A DNA stretch of 64,000 bases from contig NZ_JAFAIX010000003.1 in assembly GCF_019236475.1 (NCBI RefSeq), positions 403,878 through 467,877 of the forward strand. Reading direction: 5' to 3'. The position numbers and the translations under genes were made by a program. The notes under the pieces are model-generated. The model worked only from the letters and a program-made list of their open reading frames with translations. It searched no databases and was not told the DNA's origin. Source of the stretch: Chitinophaga sp. (GTDB lineage Bacteria; Bacteroidota; Bacteroidia; Chitinophagales; Chitinophagaceae). Shown piece by piece: positions 54,525 through 63,854 of the stretch; within the stretch, counting starts at the first letter, position 1, and every line of letters begins with the position of its first letter.

Positions 54525-56623
54525 GGGTTGGCTGTCTTTTTAATATTCCTAAAATAAAATTCTTTCAGTTGACTTGGTTGTTGTTGGGCTGGTTGCGGAA
54601 TTACTGCTGGCGTCAATAGTTTCCATAAGCCTTGTTGGGCAATAGCTGGGTCTGCATTTTTAGACTGTCCTTGCACGATACGTTGCAACGCAGCCATGGC
54701 AGCTAGATATTTCCCTGGTTCACGAGAAGCAGCAGAGGTGAGTTTTGCCAATGATTGACGTAAAACGATTGCATTATTGCCGGTGGTTAGTTGTTCGGGA
54801 GACACGTGTCCATCTAACACGGCAATGGCTACACGCAGCACCGCATCAGGATCGTTATAATCCTTTATTTGTTTCATGACAGCAGGACTGATTTTATCCT
54901 GCTCTCCGGTTAGTCTTTTCTCCGGTTTCAGCGGGGTCGTTTTGGTGCCTGTTTTAGGCACAAAGGCCCTGGATTTCTGTTGCAGGTCTTTTAGCAAGCG
55001 CAATGCCTTATACTCGTATGGGAGCGCTTCTTGTGGCTTGTATAAACGAAGCTGTAATTCCGCCTTCCACATTTCTGTGAGGGTCGCTTTCAGTTGTTTC
55101 TTTATTTCGGGATCGAAGAAGGTAGCATCTTCCGCGTTGTCGTGTTTGTCTGTAAACTCATCCAGGATTTTGGCGGCATCGCCGAAAGCAGGACTATCCG
55201 TGTGATGCTCATGATCTCCATGGTCGTGATCGTGGTCTTCTACCCTAGGGTCGCCTACATTGGACTCCGACTCTTCGCCGAGGAATTTGCCATAGCGTAA
55301 ACGGAGTAGTTTCTGATCTGTACCCAGTTCATTGCTTTTGCTATTGAAACGGGTGATACCAAGGCTATCCTTGTCGTGTATCAAGGCTTCTGTTTCCAGG
55401 ATGATCTGGCGTTGGCTACGGAAATATTCCGGTTTGATATTCACCGCATTGACCATTCCATCCAGGCTGAATAAGGCCGTTGTATCTGGCAATGTGACGA
55501 TATATACATCCGAGAGGGTTTGTTGCTGACGGGTATCGGTAACGGCTATATGAAAATATAGTTCATCTCCGGGCTTCATGCCCAATCCCGCCAGGTTCAA
55601 GGCCCTGGTCGCATTTAGTTGTTTGGGTTTAATGGATAGCCCTTGATCAAAAGCAAATTGTTGCTCCCGGAATTTCACGGCTTCTCCGCTCCCACTGGCA
55701 ATGGTGGCTATAATAGTAGCGAATTTCAGGCCATAGTCGTCTGAGAGCTGGGCATGGATATTCACCAATGGCATCCGGCCAAAATCAATGGTGGTATTAG
55801 GTGCGGGACTGGTCACTTTAATCAATGGCGGCTGATCTGGGATCAACTGGAGTTGATAAAAGCCAGACAATACACTATCCATTTTCACCTGGTAGAATCC
55901 GGTATGGGTGATGCATTTTGTAGCCTGCCAGGTAGTGCCGGAGCTATCAGGGATCATGCGTAAAACCGTGCTATCACTGAATAACAGCGAAATGTTGTTC
56001 GGCACCGCATGCGTATGTATTTCCCAATGGACGGCTGCGCTATCTTCTGCTGTAATATGATAGGACACCTGACTACGTGTAGGCATTCCCGTATATGCCG
56101 GTGGTGTGATTGTAATGGCTACTCGTTGAATACCTGGGATCACTTTTTCCACCATCGTGTGGGGAGCTTCCGATAGTTCACGAGTGATGGTACCACCTCT
56201 ACGAATTTGGATGATGACACAGAGGATAATCGCTATGGTAGCGAACAATAAGGTATTCCAGATAGATTTATAAAATGACAGCGGCAGTTTCAGTAGTTGT
56301 AATCGCGGGGAGATTTTCGCTGTTTGTAACTGCTCCAGCAGGTTCATGGCATTGGCATCTTTCAGAAATATACCTGCACTGTCTTCCAATTCGGGGAACT
56401 GCTGATTCAGCCATACCGTAACGTCGGCTGTTTTCGGTAGTTTCCGTAGGAAGTAGGCGCCGAATATCACCATGTATGCGAAGCCAGCCCAGATACCTGG
56501 GATCCCCCAGAGGACATACCCCAATAAGGCCACGGCGGCGGATTGTAGCTCAATCGCCATGATACGGAGGGTGATCCATCTCCCCCTGATCGTTTCAATC
56601 CGCTGTTTTCCTTGCTTATCCAT
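54521..56623 (-). CDS. DUF4175-type membrane protein with His-rich loop
   Basis: A 700-residue protein with two membrane helices near the N-terminus (about 22-60) and one near 125-145, then a long extracytoplasmic region of Ig-like strands (ITPPAYTGMPTRSQVSYHI, about 180-400) and a helical C-terminal part. A loop at about 461-474 reads DHDHDHGDHEHH, a likely metal-binding run. I start at ATG 56623 (MDKQGKQRI); an upstream ATG at 56671 would overlap the BatA gene by 56 bp. With this start the overlap is 8 bp. DUF4175 proteins travel with MoxR/DUF58/BatA genes; the function is unknown. Confidence 0.78.
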   Translation of the reverse strand: MDKQGKQRIETIRGRWITLRIMAIELQSAAVALLGYVLWGIPGIWAGFAYMVIFGAYFLRKLPKTADVTVWLNQQFPELEDSAGIFLKDANAMNLLEQLQTAKISPRLQLLKLPLSFYKSIWNTLLFATIAIILCVIIQIRRGGTITRELSEAPHTMVEKVIPGIQRVAITITPPAYTGMPTRSQVSYHITAEDSAAVHWEIHTHAVPNNISLLFSDSTVLRMIPDSSGTTWQATKCITHTGFYQVKMDSVLSGFYQLQLIPDQPPLIKVTSPAPNTTIDFGRMPLVNIHAQLSDDYGLKFATIIATIASGSGEAVKFREQQFAFDQGLSIKPKQLNATRALNLAGLGMKPGDELYFHIAVTDTRQQQTLSDVYIVTLPDTTALFSLDGMVNAVNIKPEYFRSQRQIILETEALIHDKDSLGITRFNSKSNELGTDQKLLRLRYGKFLGEESESNVGDPRVEDHDHDHGDHEHHTDSPAFGDAAKILDEFTDKHDNAEDATFFDPEIKKQLKATLTEMWKAELQLRLYKPQEALPYEYKALRLLKDLQQKSRAFVPKTGTKTTPLKPEKRLTGEQDKISPAVMKQIKDYNDPDAVLRVAIAVLDGHVSPEQLTTGNNAIVLRQSLAKLTSAASREPGKYLAAMAALQRIVQGQSKNADPAIAQQGLWKLLTPAVIPQPAQQQPSQLKEFYFRNIKKTANP

Positions 56624-57944
56624 TGGCCATTGCTTTTTTAGTGCGCAGGGCCAGAACTCTTTCCAGCGCAAAGATGAGGAATAACATTATCCAGCAGGCG
56701 TCAATAAGATCGGTGGTAATAACCGGTTGAGTGGATTTGCCAGTATGCGGAGCGGCCGCCCGTAATTGCGCACCATCCACCGCCCGTACATCATGTATAC
56801 CTATGGCAGGCATAGGAAACAGTGCGTGCAAGAGCAGTTCCGGGAAACGCCCGTTCCAAGGGAGGTCTGTCCATTCAGGATGTACATGTGTATAGAGCGT
56901 GTATACTTTTCCGTTAGTACTCAGTATGGGAGACCCGTAGCTATCGTAATACAGTACGCTATCATTTTGCTGGGTGTAAGGAATGTGTTTAAAGAGTTTG
57001 ATGTCTCCCGAAACAGCATCAGTAGCCACTTCCCTGCCAGTAGCGTATTTCAGTATATGGGCACCTGTTATAATGGATGGCACAGGATTATCTGATAGCC
57101 AGCAGATCCAATTGGCCGTGGTATCTATTTCTGCCGCATTGCGAACAGAATTTACTTGCATATTGCTGCCAGTATATTGTTGTACCGCTTGTAGGCCAGC
57201 GAGGAGGAAACCAGCGTCCTGCGGGTATTTATCTGTGTATATCACAATCTTCATTGGGCGACTATCAGTACCGGCTATACGATTTGAAGTATACCAGATA
57301 GCATTCGCATCCACATGACCTTGTATTTGTAGGCTGCTGTCGCGACTAATATTGTAGCGGTAGTGGTTCCAGGTGAGTGTTGTATCTTTCGTATATACTT
57401 GCCAGTGAATACGGAGGTGCAGCGGAAGCTTGTCTCCCTGAAATCTGTGATAAGCAGCGCTGGAAAATACATGCAATGGAAAATCAGCAGGAACGCGGGT
57501 TTCCAGTTCCTGCAATAATTGCCAGTAGCCGGTAGTGGTGGTATCGCCGGAAGGTAGGTGACGTACATTCACTCGAGGGAAATTGGTATGAAACCGATGT
57601 ATTTCACAACCGGATTCCACCAATGAATCGATGGTCTTTTTGAAGTGCGGATAGGCCGCGTCTTCCAAAATTATCCATCCCCGATGTTCGCGACTGAAAT
57701 TATTCTTCCACAGGGGATGCGCCAGTAGTAAGGCTACCAGTATAATTAAGAGGCATCGCAGCACCAGGAGCAATAGCTCCGAGATACGCAGACTTCGCGC
57801 ATGCCGTACAGTGGCCGATTTCAGGAGTTGTATGCTTCCTATTTTCAGAATACGGCCTGGCTTGCGGTTCCACAGATGCAAGATCACCGGCACAGAGATG
57901 CCGGCAGACAGCAACAGCCATATGGGTTGAAGCAGGTGTAGCAA
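56616..57944 (-). CDS. BatA-like membrane protein (aerotolerance-type N-terminal domain)
   Basis: A 442-residue protein with the BatA N-terminal domain: two membrane helices (PIWLLLSAGISVPVILHLW and LLLLVLRCLLIILVALLLAHPLW) around the RKPGRILKIGSIQLLKS motif. The central extracytoplasmic part has no MIDAS motif, and a C-terminal helix ends the protein. BatA-type proteins accompany MoxR ATPases and von Willebrand factor A proteins in envelope-stress or assembly modules. The start is TTG at 57944, 2 bp after the DUF58 stop; no ATG fits. Confidence 0.82.
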   Translation of the reverse strand: MLHLLQPIWLLLSAGISVPVILHLWNRKPGRILKIGSIQLLKSATVRHARSLRISELLLLVLRCLLIILVALLLAHPLWKNNFSREHRGWIILEDAAYPHFKKTIDSLVESGCEIHRFHTNFPRVNVRHLPSGDTTTTGYWQLLQELETRVPADFPLHVFSSAAYHRFQGDKLPLHLRIHWQVYTKDTTLTWNHYRYNISRDSSLQIQGHVDANAIWYTSNRIAGTDSRPMKIVIYTDKYPQDAGFLLAGLQAVQQYTGSNMQVNSVRNAAEIDTTANWICWLSDNPVPSIITGAHILKYATGREVATDAVSGDIKLFKHIPYTQQNDSVLYYDSYGSPILSTNGKVYTLYTHVHPEWTDLPWNGRFPELLLHALFPMPAIGIHDVRAVDGAQLRAAAPHTGKSTQPVITTDLIDACWIMLFLIFALERVLALRTKKAMANG

Positions 57945-57946
57945 AA

Positions 57947-58834
57947 TTATCTTCTCATTTTAGTACGCTGTAGCAGCACATCCCGGAGAGCGGTGTCCAG
58001 TGGCTCCTGCAGCGATAATAATTTATAGTGGATTTGTTTTTCCATGAGGCGATTGCTGATCCGCGTAGTGAACTGTTGCCAAGCATTGGCAAAAGCGCTC
58101 GCGTCTACCTTGCCATCCAACTGTAGTATTTCACCTGATTCCAGGTCTTCTACCGCTTGATAGCCGTTGAATTGCGCTTGTATTTCCTGATTGCCCGTCA
58201 GGTGAAAGGCCAACACCTCGTGGCCCATAGCAGCCATAGATTCCAGTAGTTTGAAGATTTCCTCTTCCTGTTCGTAGAAATCAGAAATGAAGATGATCAG
58301 TTTGCGGGTATGTGGGCCAGAGAACATCACATGTGGCTGATGGGCATTTCCAAAGCGCCCACCCGGCTGCAATTGCTCCAGTTGGTAATAAAAGCGGGCC
58401 ATGTGTTGTGCTTCTCTGCGAGCCGACAGGGATATCACTCCTGTCGATTGCATGACAGCCAAGCCTGTAGCATCCCCTTGCAAGTGCGAGAGGTAACCCA
58501 GTGCTGCCGCCAGATATCGGGCATAATCCATTTTGGAAATGCCGTCTTCTGTATGCTGCATAGAGTTACTTCCGTCAACGATCAACTGTATATCGATGCT
58601 GGTCTCAATTTCCGACTGGCGTACATAATATCTGTCTGACCGCGCAAACATTTTCCAGTCGAGCCACCGGAGATCATCGCTCGGCTGATAGCTTCTGTAC
58701 TGGCTGAATTCCAGTCCTACCCCTTTCATTCTGCTGGCATGCATACCGGTCAGGAAACCATCCACGATGGTTTTGGCCGCCAGTGGCAGATCCTTGATAG
58801 CAAGAATGGTTTTAGGTGTTAGGAGTTTGCTCAT
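57947..58834 (-). CDS. DUF58 / von Willebrand factor A-like protein
   Basis: A 295-residue cytoplasmic protein. The DUF58 signature is GLEFSQYRSYQPSDDLRWLDWKMFARSDRYYVRQSEIE (about 40-78, given in two halves by family alignments), followed by a von Willebrand factor A fold with the metal-site motif DGSNS (IVDGSNSMQH, near residue 88). Members are the usual partner of MoxR AAA+ ATPases, probably as a metal-dependent adaptor. It starts 5 bp after moxR. Confidence 0.9.
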   Translation of the reverse strand: MSKLLTPKTILAIKDLPLAAKTIVDGFLTGMHASRMKGVGLEFSQYRSYQPSDDLRWLDWKMFARSDRYYVRQSEIETSIDIQLIVDGSNSMQHTEDGISKMDYARYLAAALGYLSHLQGDATGLAVMQSTGVISLSARREAQHMARFYYQLEQLQPGGRFGNAHQPHVMFSGPHTRKLIIFISDFYEQEEEIFKLLESMAAMGHEVLAFHLTGNQEIQAQFNGYQAVEDLESGEILQLDGKVDASAFANAWQQFTTRISNRLMEKQIHYKLLSLQEPLDTALRDVLLQRTKMRR

Positions 58835-58839
58835 AAAGA

Positions 58840-59841
58840 TCAGGAAAGTATGGTAGCGGTTCTGGAAATTTTTTGCAGCAGCGTATTGGTGACGTCATCT
58901 GGTTGAATGCCCTCCGCTTCCGCCTTGAAGTTCATCAGTACCCGATGGCGGAGTACAGGCAATGCCATCGTTTTGATATCCTCCATTGTTACCGCAAAGC
59001 GACCGTTGAGCAAAGCAAAGGCTTTAGCGGTGAGGATTAGTGCCTGTCCTGCGCGAGGGCCAGCGCCCCAACGTACCCATTCCTTCACCTCATTGACGTG
59101 CGTAGTGAGTGGCCGAGTGGCTCTTACGAGTCGACTTACATAGCTGATGAGTTCCGGATCAATAGCCACATCGCGGACCAGTTGTTGGAGCTGGATAATA
59201 TCAGTGGCATTGAGAACGGGTTGCACATTCGTTTTGCGGCTACCAGTGGTACCTGCCAGGATAGCGGTTTCCTCGTGTTCGCCGGGATAACCGATGCGGA
59301 TATAGAGCAGGAACCTGTCTAGCTGCGCTTCCGGCAGCGGATAGGTACCCGATTGTTCGATGGGATTTTGGGTAGCGAGGATAAAGAAAGGTTTATCCAG
59401 CGGGTATGTTTGACCGGCGTAGGTCACTTCAAACTCCTGCATCGCTTCCAGCAATGCAGACTGTGTTTTCGGTGGCGTACGGTTTATTTCATCCGCCAGG
59501 ATGATATTGGCGAAGAGGGGACCTTTATTGAATTTGAAGAATCTTTTACCCGTGCTATGATCTTCCTCTAATACTTCTGTACCGATGATGTCCGTAGGCA
59601 TCAGGTCTGGGGTGAACTGAATACGGCGGAAAGGGAGGTCTAGCGCCTGCGCGTGGGTACGCACCAGCAATGTTTTAGCAAGACCCGGCACACCTTCCAG
59701 CAAACAGTGGCCACCGGCGAGCATTGTAACCAAAACCTCGTCCAGTACTGTTTCCTGACCTACAATTACTTTTTTGATTTCCTGTCGGAGAACAGGAAGC
59801 TTTTGCAGCAGTTCCTGCAACAATTTCTCATTAAGCATCAT
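58840..59841 (-). CDS. MoxR-family AAA+ ATPase
   Basis: A 333-residue ATPase that remodels or helps mature other proteins. Walker A is EGVPGLAKTLL (about 44-54), Walker B IILADEINRTPP, sensor 1 ATQNPIEQSGTYPLPEAQLDRF, and an arginine finger region RATRPLT-VKEWVRWGAGPRAGQ follows in the small domain. It is the first gene of a minus-strand run MoxR, DUF58, BatA, DUF4175, membrane protein, then the TldD/TldE pairs. MoxR-type ATPases commonly load metal or assemble complexes, with the DUF58 protein as partner. Confidence 0.93.
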   Translation of the reverse strand: MMLNEKLLQELLQKLPVLRQEIKKVIVGQETVLDEVLVTMLAGGHCLLEGVPGLAKTLLVRTHAQALDLPFRRIQFTPDLMPTDIIGTEVLEEDHSTGKRFFKFNKGPLFANIILADEINRTPPKTQSALLEAMQEFEVTYAGQTYPLDKPFFILATQNPIEQSGTYPLPEAQLDRFLLYIRIGYPGEHEETAILAGTTGSRKTNVQPVLNATDIIQLQQLVRDVAIDPELISYVSRLVRATRPLTTHVNEVKEWVRWGAGPRAGQALILTAKAFALLNGRFAVTMEDIKTMALPVLRHRVLMNFKAEAEGIQPDDVTNTLLQKISRTATILS

Positions 59842-60047
59842 ACCATCGTTTAGCGTAGAAAGTGGTTGTGTATGAACACTAATGTAATAACAATAGGCTT
59901 AAAATAATAACCGGTCATCATTTAGTTGACCTGGTTCATACGAATTATCTTCTGTTTTTTTCTAATAAGATAGAAATCTGCAATGATTTTTGATTCCTCT
60001 TTTTATTTTGATAACTTCCGGGTTGCAGGATACAACTAGCAAAATAC

Positions 60048-60668
60048 ATGCAGGGAAAAACTTTTACATTCGTACGACTGCGATATAAATCGGGCGACTG
60101 GGATACGGATCAGCGTATGCCTTCCAATATTCTCAATTCCCTTATAGAGTATACGACGATCCCTGTAGCGATGCAGGAGAAGGTCATAGACTTGGGTAGT
60201 CCGGAGATCTTCCAATATCCATTCTGTTATTTGAGTGGGCATAAGCTCGTGCAGTTCGACAAACAGGAGGCGGCCAATTTCAAGCAGTATGTGCAACATG
60301 GCGGATTTGTATTTGTAGACGACTGCAACCACGATATAGACGGGCTTTTTGCTCGTTCCTTTGAAACGCAGATGACAGCCTTGTTTGGGCCTGCGGCCAT
60401 GAAGAAGATCCCTAATACCCATCCGATATACCGTTCCTTTTTTCAGTTTGAGAAAGGGCCTCCTAATACCTCTTTTGAGCTGAATGGCTGGGGGGATGAT
60501 TTGGTGCATGAGTACCTGAAGGCCATCACCGTTAATGGGCGTATTGGGGTATTATACAGCAATAAAGATTATGGTTGTGAATGGGATTATGATTTCAGGA
60601 ACAAGCGTTTTCTGGCGGAGGATAATACCAAATTTGGCGTGAATATTATCGTATATGCGTTGCAGTGA
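60048..60668 (+). CDS. DUF4159 protein, divergent from moxR
   Basis: A 206-residue protein with the DUF4159 pattern: FTFVRLRYKSGDWDTDQRMPSNILNSL, PFCYLSGHKLVQFDKQEAANFKQYVQHGGFVFVDDCNHD, and NGRIGVLYSNKDYGCEWDYD. DUF4159 has a flavodoxin/GATase-like fold and regularly occurs beside MoxR/BatA genes. No signal peptide is visible, so a cytoplasmic place is likely. It shares a 206-bp gap with the divergent moxR gene in which I could not identify a convincing promoter for either. Confidence 0.85.
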   Translation: MQGKTFTFVRLRYKSGDWDTDQRMPSNILNSLIEYTTIPVAMQEKVIDLGSPEIFQYPFCYLSGHKLVQFDKQEAANFKQYVQHGGFVFVDDCNHDIDGLFARSFETQMTALFGPAAMKKIPNTHPIYRSFFQFEKGPPNTSFELNGWGDDLVHEYLKAITVNGRIGVLYSNKDYGCEWDYDFRNKRFLAEDNTKFGVNIIVYALQ

Positions 60669-60713
60669 TAGCGGGGTATTATTTTCTTTATAAATCTACA
60701 CGACAACAAAAAA

Positions 60714-60746
60714 GCCAAACAAAGGAGCTTGTCCTTCGTTCGGCTA
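60714..60746 (-). terminator. Terminator of the galM-type gene
   Basis: On the minus strand the arms AGCCGAACGAAGGA and TCCTTTGTTTGGCT pair with two G-U pairs and run into six T. On the plus strand these would be A-C mismatches, so it works for the minus-strand gene. Confidence 0.75.
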
Positions 60747-60768
60747 TTTTTGCTTTGGGGTCAGCTCT

Positions 60769-61920
60769 CTATTTTACAGAGAATTTATATACAGTCGTTT
60801 GTGTGTAAGTATCTCCTGGTTTCAGAATTACATTTGGGAAATCTGTTTCATTGGGCGAATCTGGGAAGTGTTGTGCTTCCAGGCAGAGCGCGCCATGTTG
60901 TGGATATTTTTTGCCATGATCCGTATGTAGTAGCGTACCATCCAGGAAGTTGCCGGAATAGAACTGGATACCTGGTTCTGTGGTGGATACTTCCATTAAT
61001 CGGCCGGAATTGGGATCATAGAGGGTAGCTACCGGTTCTAGGTCTCCTTTTTTCTTATCCAGTACCCAGTTGTGATCAAATCCACCTTTTACTGCATTGA
61101 TATCTTTACCAACGGCTTTCGGCGAAGTAAAGTCCATTGGCGTTCCTTTTACGGGCGCCAGTTGGCCGGTAGGAATGAGTTTATCATTGACAGGTGTGTA
61201 TTTGCTCGCTTTCAGCGTAAGTTCATGATTAAGGATCGTGCTATCTTTTCCTGCGGATAGGTTGAAATAAGCATGATTGGTAAGGTTTACAGGAGTAGGT
61301 TTATCTGTAGTAGCCTTATAAGAAATGCGCAGGGCATTGTCTGGCGTGAGGGTATAGACAACGGTTGCCGTCAGGTTGCCGGGATAACCTTCTTCCCCAT
61401 CTTTACTGTTATATACCAATTGCAGGGCGCTATCGCCTTCAGGAGTGGCATTCCACACTACTTTATCGAAGCCTTTCATGCCACCGTGCAGGGTATTACC
61501 ATGATCGTTTGCAGCGAGGGAATATTCCTTACCATCCAGTTTAAATTTGGCATTTGCAATTCTGTTGGCATACCTGCCGATGAGGGCACCGAAATAGGGT
61601 TGTCCTTTTTGCTGGTAGCCAGCCAGGGTATCGTAAGATAATACCACGTTACCCATATTTCCTTGTTTGTCTGGCGTAATGATATCTGTGATAATGCCTC
61701 CATAGTTGAGGATTTTCACTTGCATCCCATTGCCGTTTTTAAGGGTATACTGCATTACCTGCTGCCCATCGGATTGTCCGTAGGCTTGTGCCTGTTGTGT
61801 AGTCATTGCATCTTTTTTTGTTTCTTTATCCGCCTGCCCTTGGGATGTATTATTGTGGCAGGAGGCCAGCAACGCGCTGGAAATCAAAAGGGTGGAGAGG
61901 CCCTTGTAGTTTAATTCCAT
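60769..61920 (-). CDS. galM: Aldose 1-epimerase (GalM) lipoprotein
   Basis: A 383-residue mutarotase converting alpha and beta aldose anomers. The N-terminus is a lipoprotein signal (LLISSALLASC, Cys near 21) followed by a Q/T-rich linker, so it is likely anchored in the periplasm or at the surface. Catalytic landmarks are NYGGIITDI, GRYANRIANAKF, NTLHGGMKGFDKVVW (His), NLTNHAYFNL (second His) and LEAQHFPDSPN with the catalytic acid residue. I start at ATG 61920 (MELNYKG), which gives a proper signal peptide. It is separate from the cytoplasmic LacX-like epimerase at 43776. Confidence 0.93.
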   Translation of the reverse strand: MELNYKGLSTLLISSALLASCHNNTSQGQADKETKKDAMTTQQAQAYGQSDGQQVMQYTLKNGNGMQVKILNYGGIITDIITPDKQGNMGNVVLSYDTLAGYQQKGQPYFGALIGRYANRIANAKFKLDGKEYSLAANDHGNTLHGGMKGFDKVVWNATPEGDSALQLVYNSKDGEEGYPGNLTATVVYTLTPDNALRISYKATTDKPTPVNLTNHAYFNLSAGKDSTILNHELTLKASKYTPVNDKLIPTGQLAPVKGTPMDFTSPKAVGKDINAVKGGFDHNWVLDKKKGDLEPVATLYDPNSGRLMEVSTTEPGIQFYSGNFLDGTLLHTDHGKKYPQHGALCLEAQHFPDSPNETDFPNVILKPGDTYTQTTVYKFSVK

Positions 61921-62201
61921 AACGTATTCAATTATTTTGTGAGAAAACAATAACTAAATATCGCGAATATAGTTTTAAACGCAAATTGTACTATCCTGGT
62001 CTATCTGTTAATCAGTTGTTAGGCTAATTTTTTATAAAAAATGGGGTTCCCATCAGTTGCCCATTTGGTATGAAAGATCGGATTTCCATCCCTCTTCTCT
62101 TTTACTGCGATATGCGACACAATCATGACAGATAATATTCTTATTCCAGGAATATCGTGATAAATTATTGCCGGGTACTTACCTTCGTGAAAATTTTTTC
62201 G

Positions 62202-62909
62202 ATGAAACAGATCGTATTGGCGAGCACCTCCACCTTATTTGGAGAAGAATACCTGGCTTATTTGAAGCCAGCAATGAAGACATTATTTTCCGGGGTAAAG
62301 GAAGTGATCTTCATTCCGTATGCTCGTCCGGGAGGCATTTCACATGATGATTATACCTTACGCGCAGCAGATGGATTCAAGGAGCTGGGCATCACTGTAC
62401 GCGGATTACATACTTTCGATAACCCGGTAGCAGCACTGGATGCGGCACAGGGGATCTTCACCGGCGGGGGCAATACTTTCCTGTTGGTAAAAACGCTGCA
62501 TGAAAAAGGCTTGATGCAACATTTACGTAGTGTAGTAGAGAATGGAACTCCTTATATGGGATGCAGTGCTGGTACGAATATCGGTGGTCTCTCTATGCAA
62601 ACTACCAATGATATGCCGATCGTTTATCCTTCAAGTTTCGAAACAACTGGCCTGGTACCTTTCAATATCAATCCACACTATCTGGACCCTATTGCTGGTA
62701 GTCAGCATATGGGCGAAACCCGTGAAACACGTATCAAAGAATTCCATACCCAAAATACCATTCCAGTAGTTGGCCTCCGTGAAGGAAGCTGGTTGCAAGT
62801 AGTCGGAGATACCATTACCCTTCGTGGAACGCTTTCTGCGCGGATATTTGAGGCAGGAATTGCGCCGTATGAAGTAGAGACTGGGACTACGTTGCAGCAT
62901 TTAAAATAA
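62202..62909 (+). CDS. pepE: Dipeptidase E (peptidase family S51)
   Basis: A 235-residue cytoplasmic serine peptidase that releases N-terminal aspartate from Asp-X dipeptides. S51 landmarks are GIFTGGGNTF, the nucleophile Ser in YMGCSAGTNIGG, the conserved NDMPIVYP, and NPHYLDP carrying the His. I start at ATG 62202 (MKQIVLAST), the usual family start; a GTG at 62157 would add 15 residues. It is followed after 6 bp by an unknown gene. The upstream gap (61921-62201) contains an inverted repeat (ATATTC/GAATAT near 62131-62154) but no clear promoter. Confidence 0.93.
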   Translation: MKQIVLASTSTLFGEEYLAYLKPAMKTLFSGVKEVIFIPYARPGGISHDDYTLRAADGFKELGITVRGLHTFDNPVAALDAAQGIFTGGGNTFLLVKTLHEKGLMQHLRSVVENGTPYMGCSAGTNIGGLSMQTTNDMPIVYPSSFETTGLVPFNINPHYLDPIAGSQHMGETRETRIKEFHTQNTIPVVGLREGSWLQVVGDTITLRGTLSARIFEAGIAPYEVETGTTLQHLK

Positions 62910-62915
62910 ACAAGG

Positions 62916-63380
62916 ATGCTACGCAAATTAGCGGAAAATCATTATAGATGGGCACGTTGCCTATCTGGCTGGCCACTTATCGGAGAGGTGAAACTTGTAG
63001 TTTCACCTCTTGCTGAGATTTCGCATCATATTATTACCACCAATTTTGAACAAGGTGGATTTTATGTGAATGATCATCTATCCTCCCAGCCTGATTCACC
63101 GGCAAATGAAATTTTTGTCCAGGCCGTGAGACAGGGTATACAATACGCGCTGACTAAAACCAGCAGTAAATATCAGGTGTCCATCACCGGCGTTTATCTA
63201 CTGCTTACAGATGCTACACCTACTGCTGCTGGATATACCGCCATCAGGGCATGTTGGGATATCATTGGGTTTGCCGCACCTGAAGAGGAAATCAGCAGGT
63301 TGGAAGCATTACTTGTTAAGTCCAGATTCCTAGATACTGTTGAATGGGCAGGTATTGCGCACTCCTCTGATATGCTGTAA
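62916..63380 (+). CDS. Unknown protein cotranscribed with pepE
   Basis: A 154-residue soluble protein that I do not recognise. It starts 6 bp after pepE and ends 3 bp before the convergent gene. Features are an N-terminal basic stretch (MLRKLAENHYRWARCL), then LPLAEISHHIITTNFEQGGFYVNDH-like strands, NEIFVQAVRQGIQYALTK helix and a C-terminal YTAIRACWDIIGF. Its elongation-factor-4/translation-type length and composition give no further hint; codon use looks like its neighbours. Cotranscription is the only functional clue. Confidence 0.6.
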   Translation: MLRKLAENHYRWARCLSGWPLIGEVKLVVSPLAEISHHIITTNFEQGGFYVNDHLSSQPDSPANEIFVQAVRQGIQYALTKTSSKYQVSITGVYLLLTDATPTAAGYTAIRACWDIIGFAAPEEEISRLEALLVKSRFLDTVEWAGIAHSSDML

Positions 63381-63383
63381 TAG

Positions 63384-63839
63384 TTACTTTTTTCTCATCT
63401 TACGTATCTCATCTTCATAAAACTTGTCTGGCGACTCCACCTCGTGGCCACATGCAATAAAAAATCTTTTCAAGTCATCATAGATAAGGTAATCTGCTTC
63501 TATATCTTGCTTTCCATCCGTCATATGACAACAGGAAAGACAAACATTCAGTACTGAAACAATTTCGCCAGTTTTATTATAGAATACAATAGCATCTCGA
63601 TAATAAGGCGCACACAAAAAACGTAGCACAAAATCTTCCGGCCTGTTAAGAATAGCAATGATCACCTGTTGATTTCCTGCTTCATAAACTGCTTTTCTTT
63701 CAGCAGTAGCATGCCACTCCCCTGTCCGGTCGATCAGTAGGTCACTACCTGTATATTTCCCTTCCTGCTCCTCTCGGTTATAGGAATAGGTTTCAAAATA
63801 ATCGAATACAAAGCTGTTGATATAGTCGTTAATTTTCAT
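63384..63839 (-). CDS. Unknown protein with CLSCCHM motif
   Basis: A 151-residue soluble protein, not assigned. Notable are RPEDFVLRFLCAPYYRDAIVFYNKTGEIVSVLN split by strands, then NVCLSCCHM (three Cys, one His) near residue 98-106, which could bind metal or form a disulfide, and a charged C-terminus (EDEIRKMRKK). The ATG at 63839 lies 16 bp from a hairpin that probably belongs to an insertion sequence, so its original promoter may have been replaced or displaced. Confidence 0.6.
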   Translation of the reverse strand: MKINDYINSFVFDYFETYSYNREEQEGKYTGSDLLIDRTGEWHATAERKAVYEAGNQQVIIAILNRPEDFVLRFLCAPYYRDAIVFYNKTGEIVSVLNVCLSCCHMTDGKQDIEADYLIYDDLKRFFIACGHEVESPDKFYEDEIRKMRKK

Positions 63840-63854
63840 AGTATGGCATTAAAA

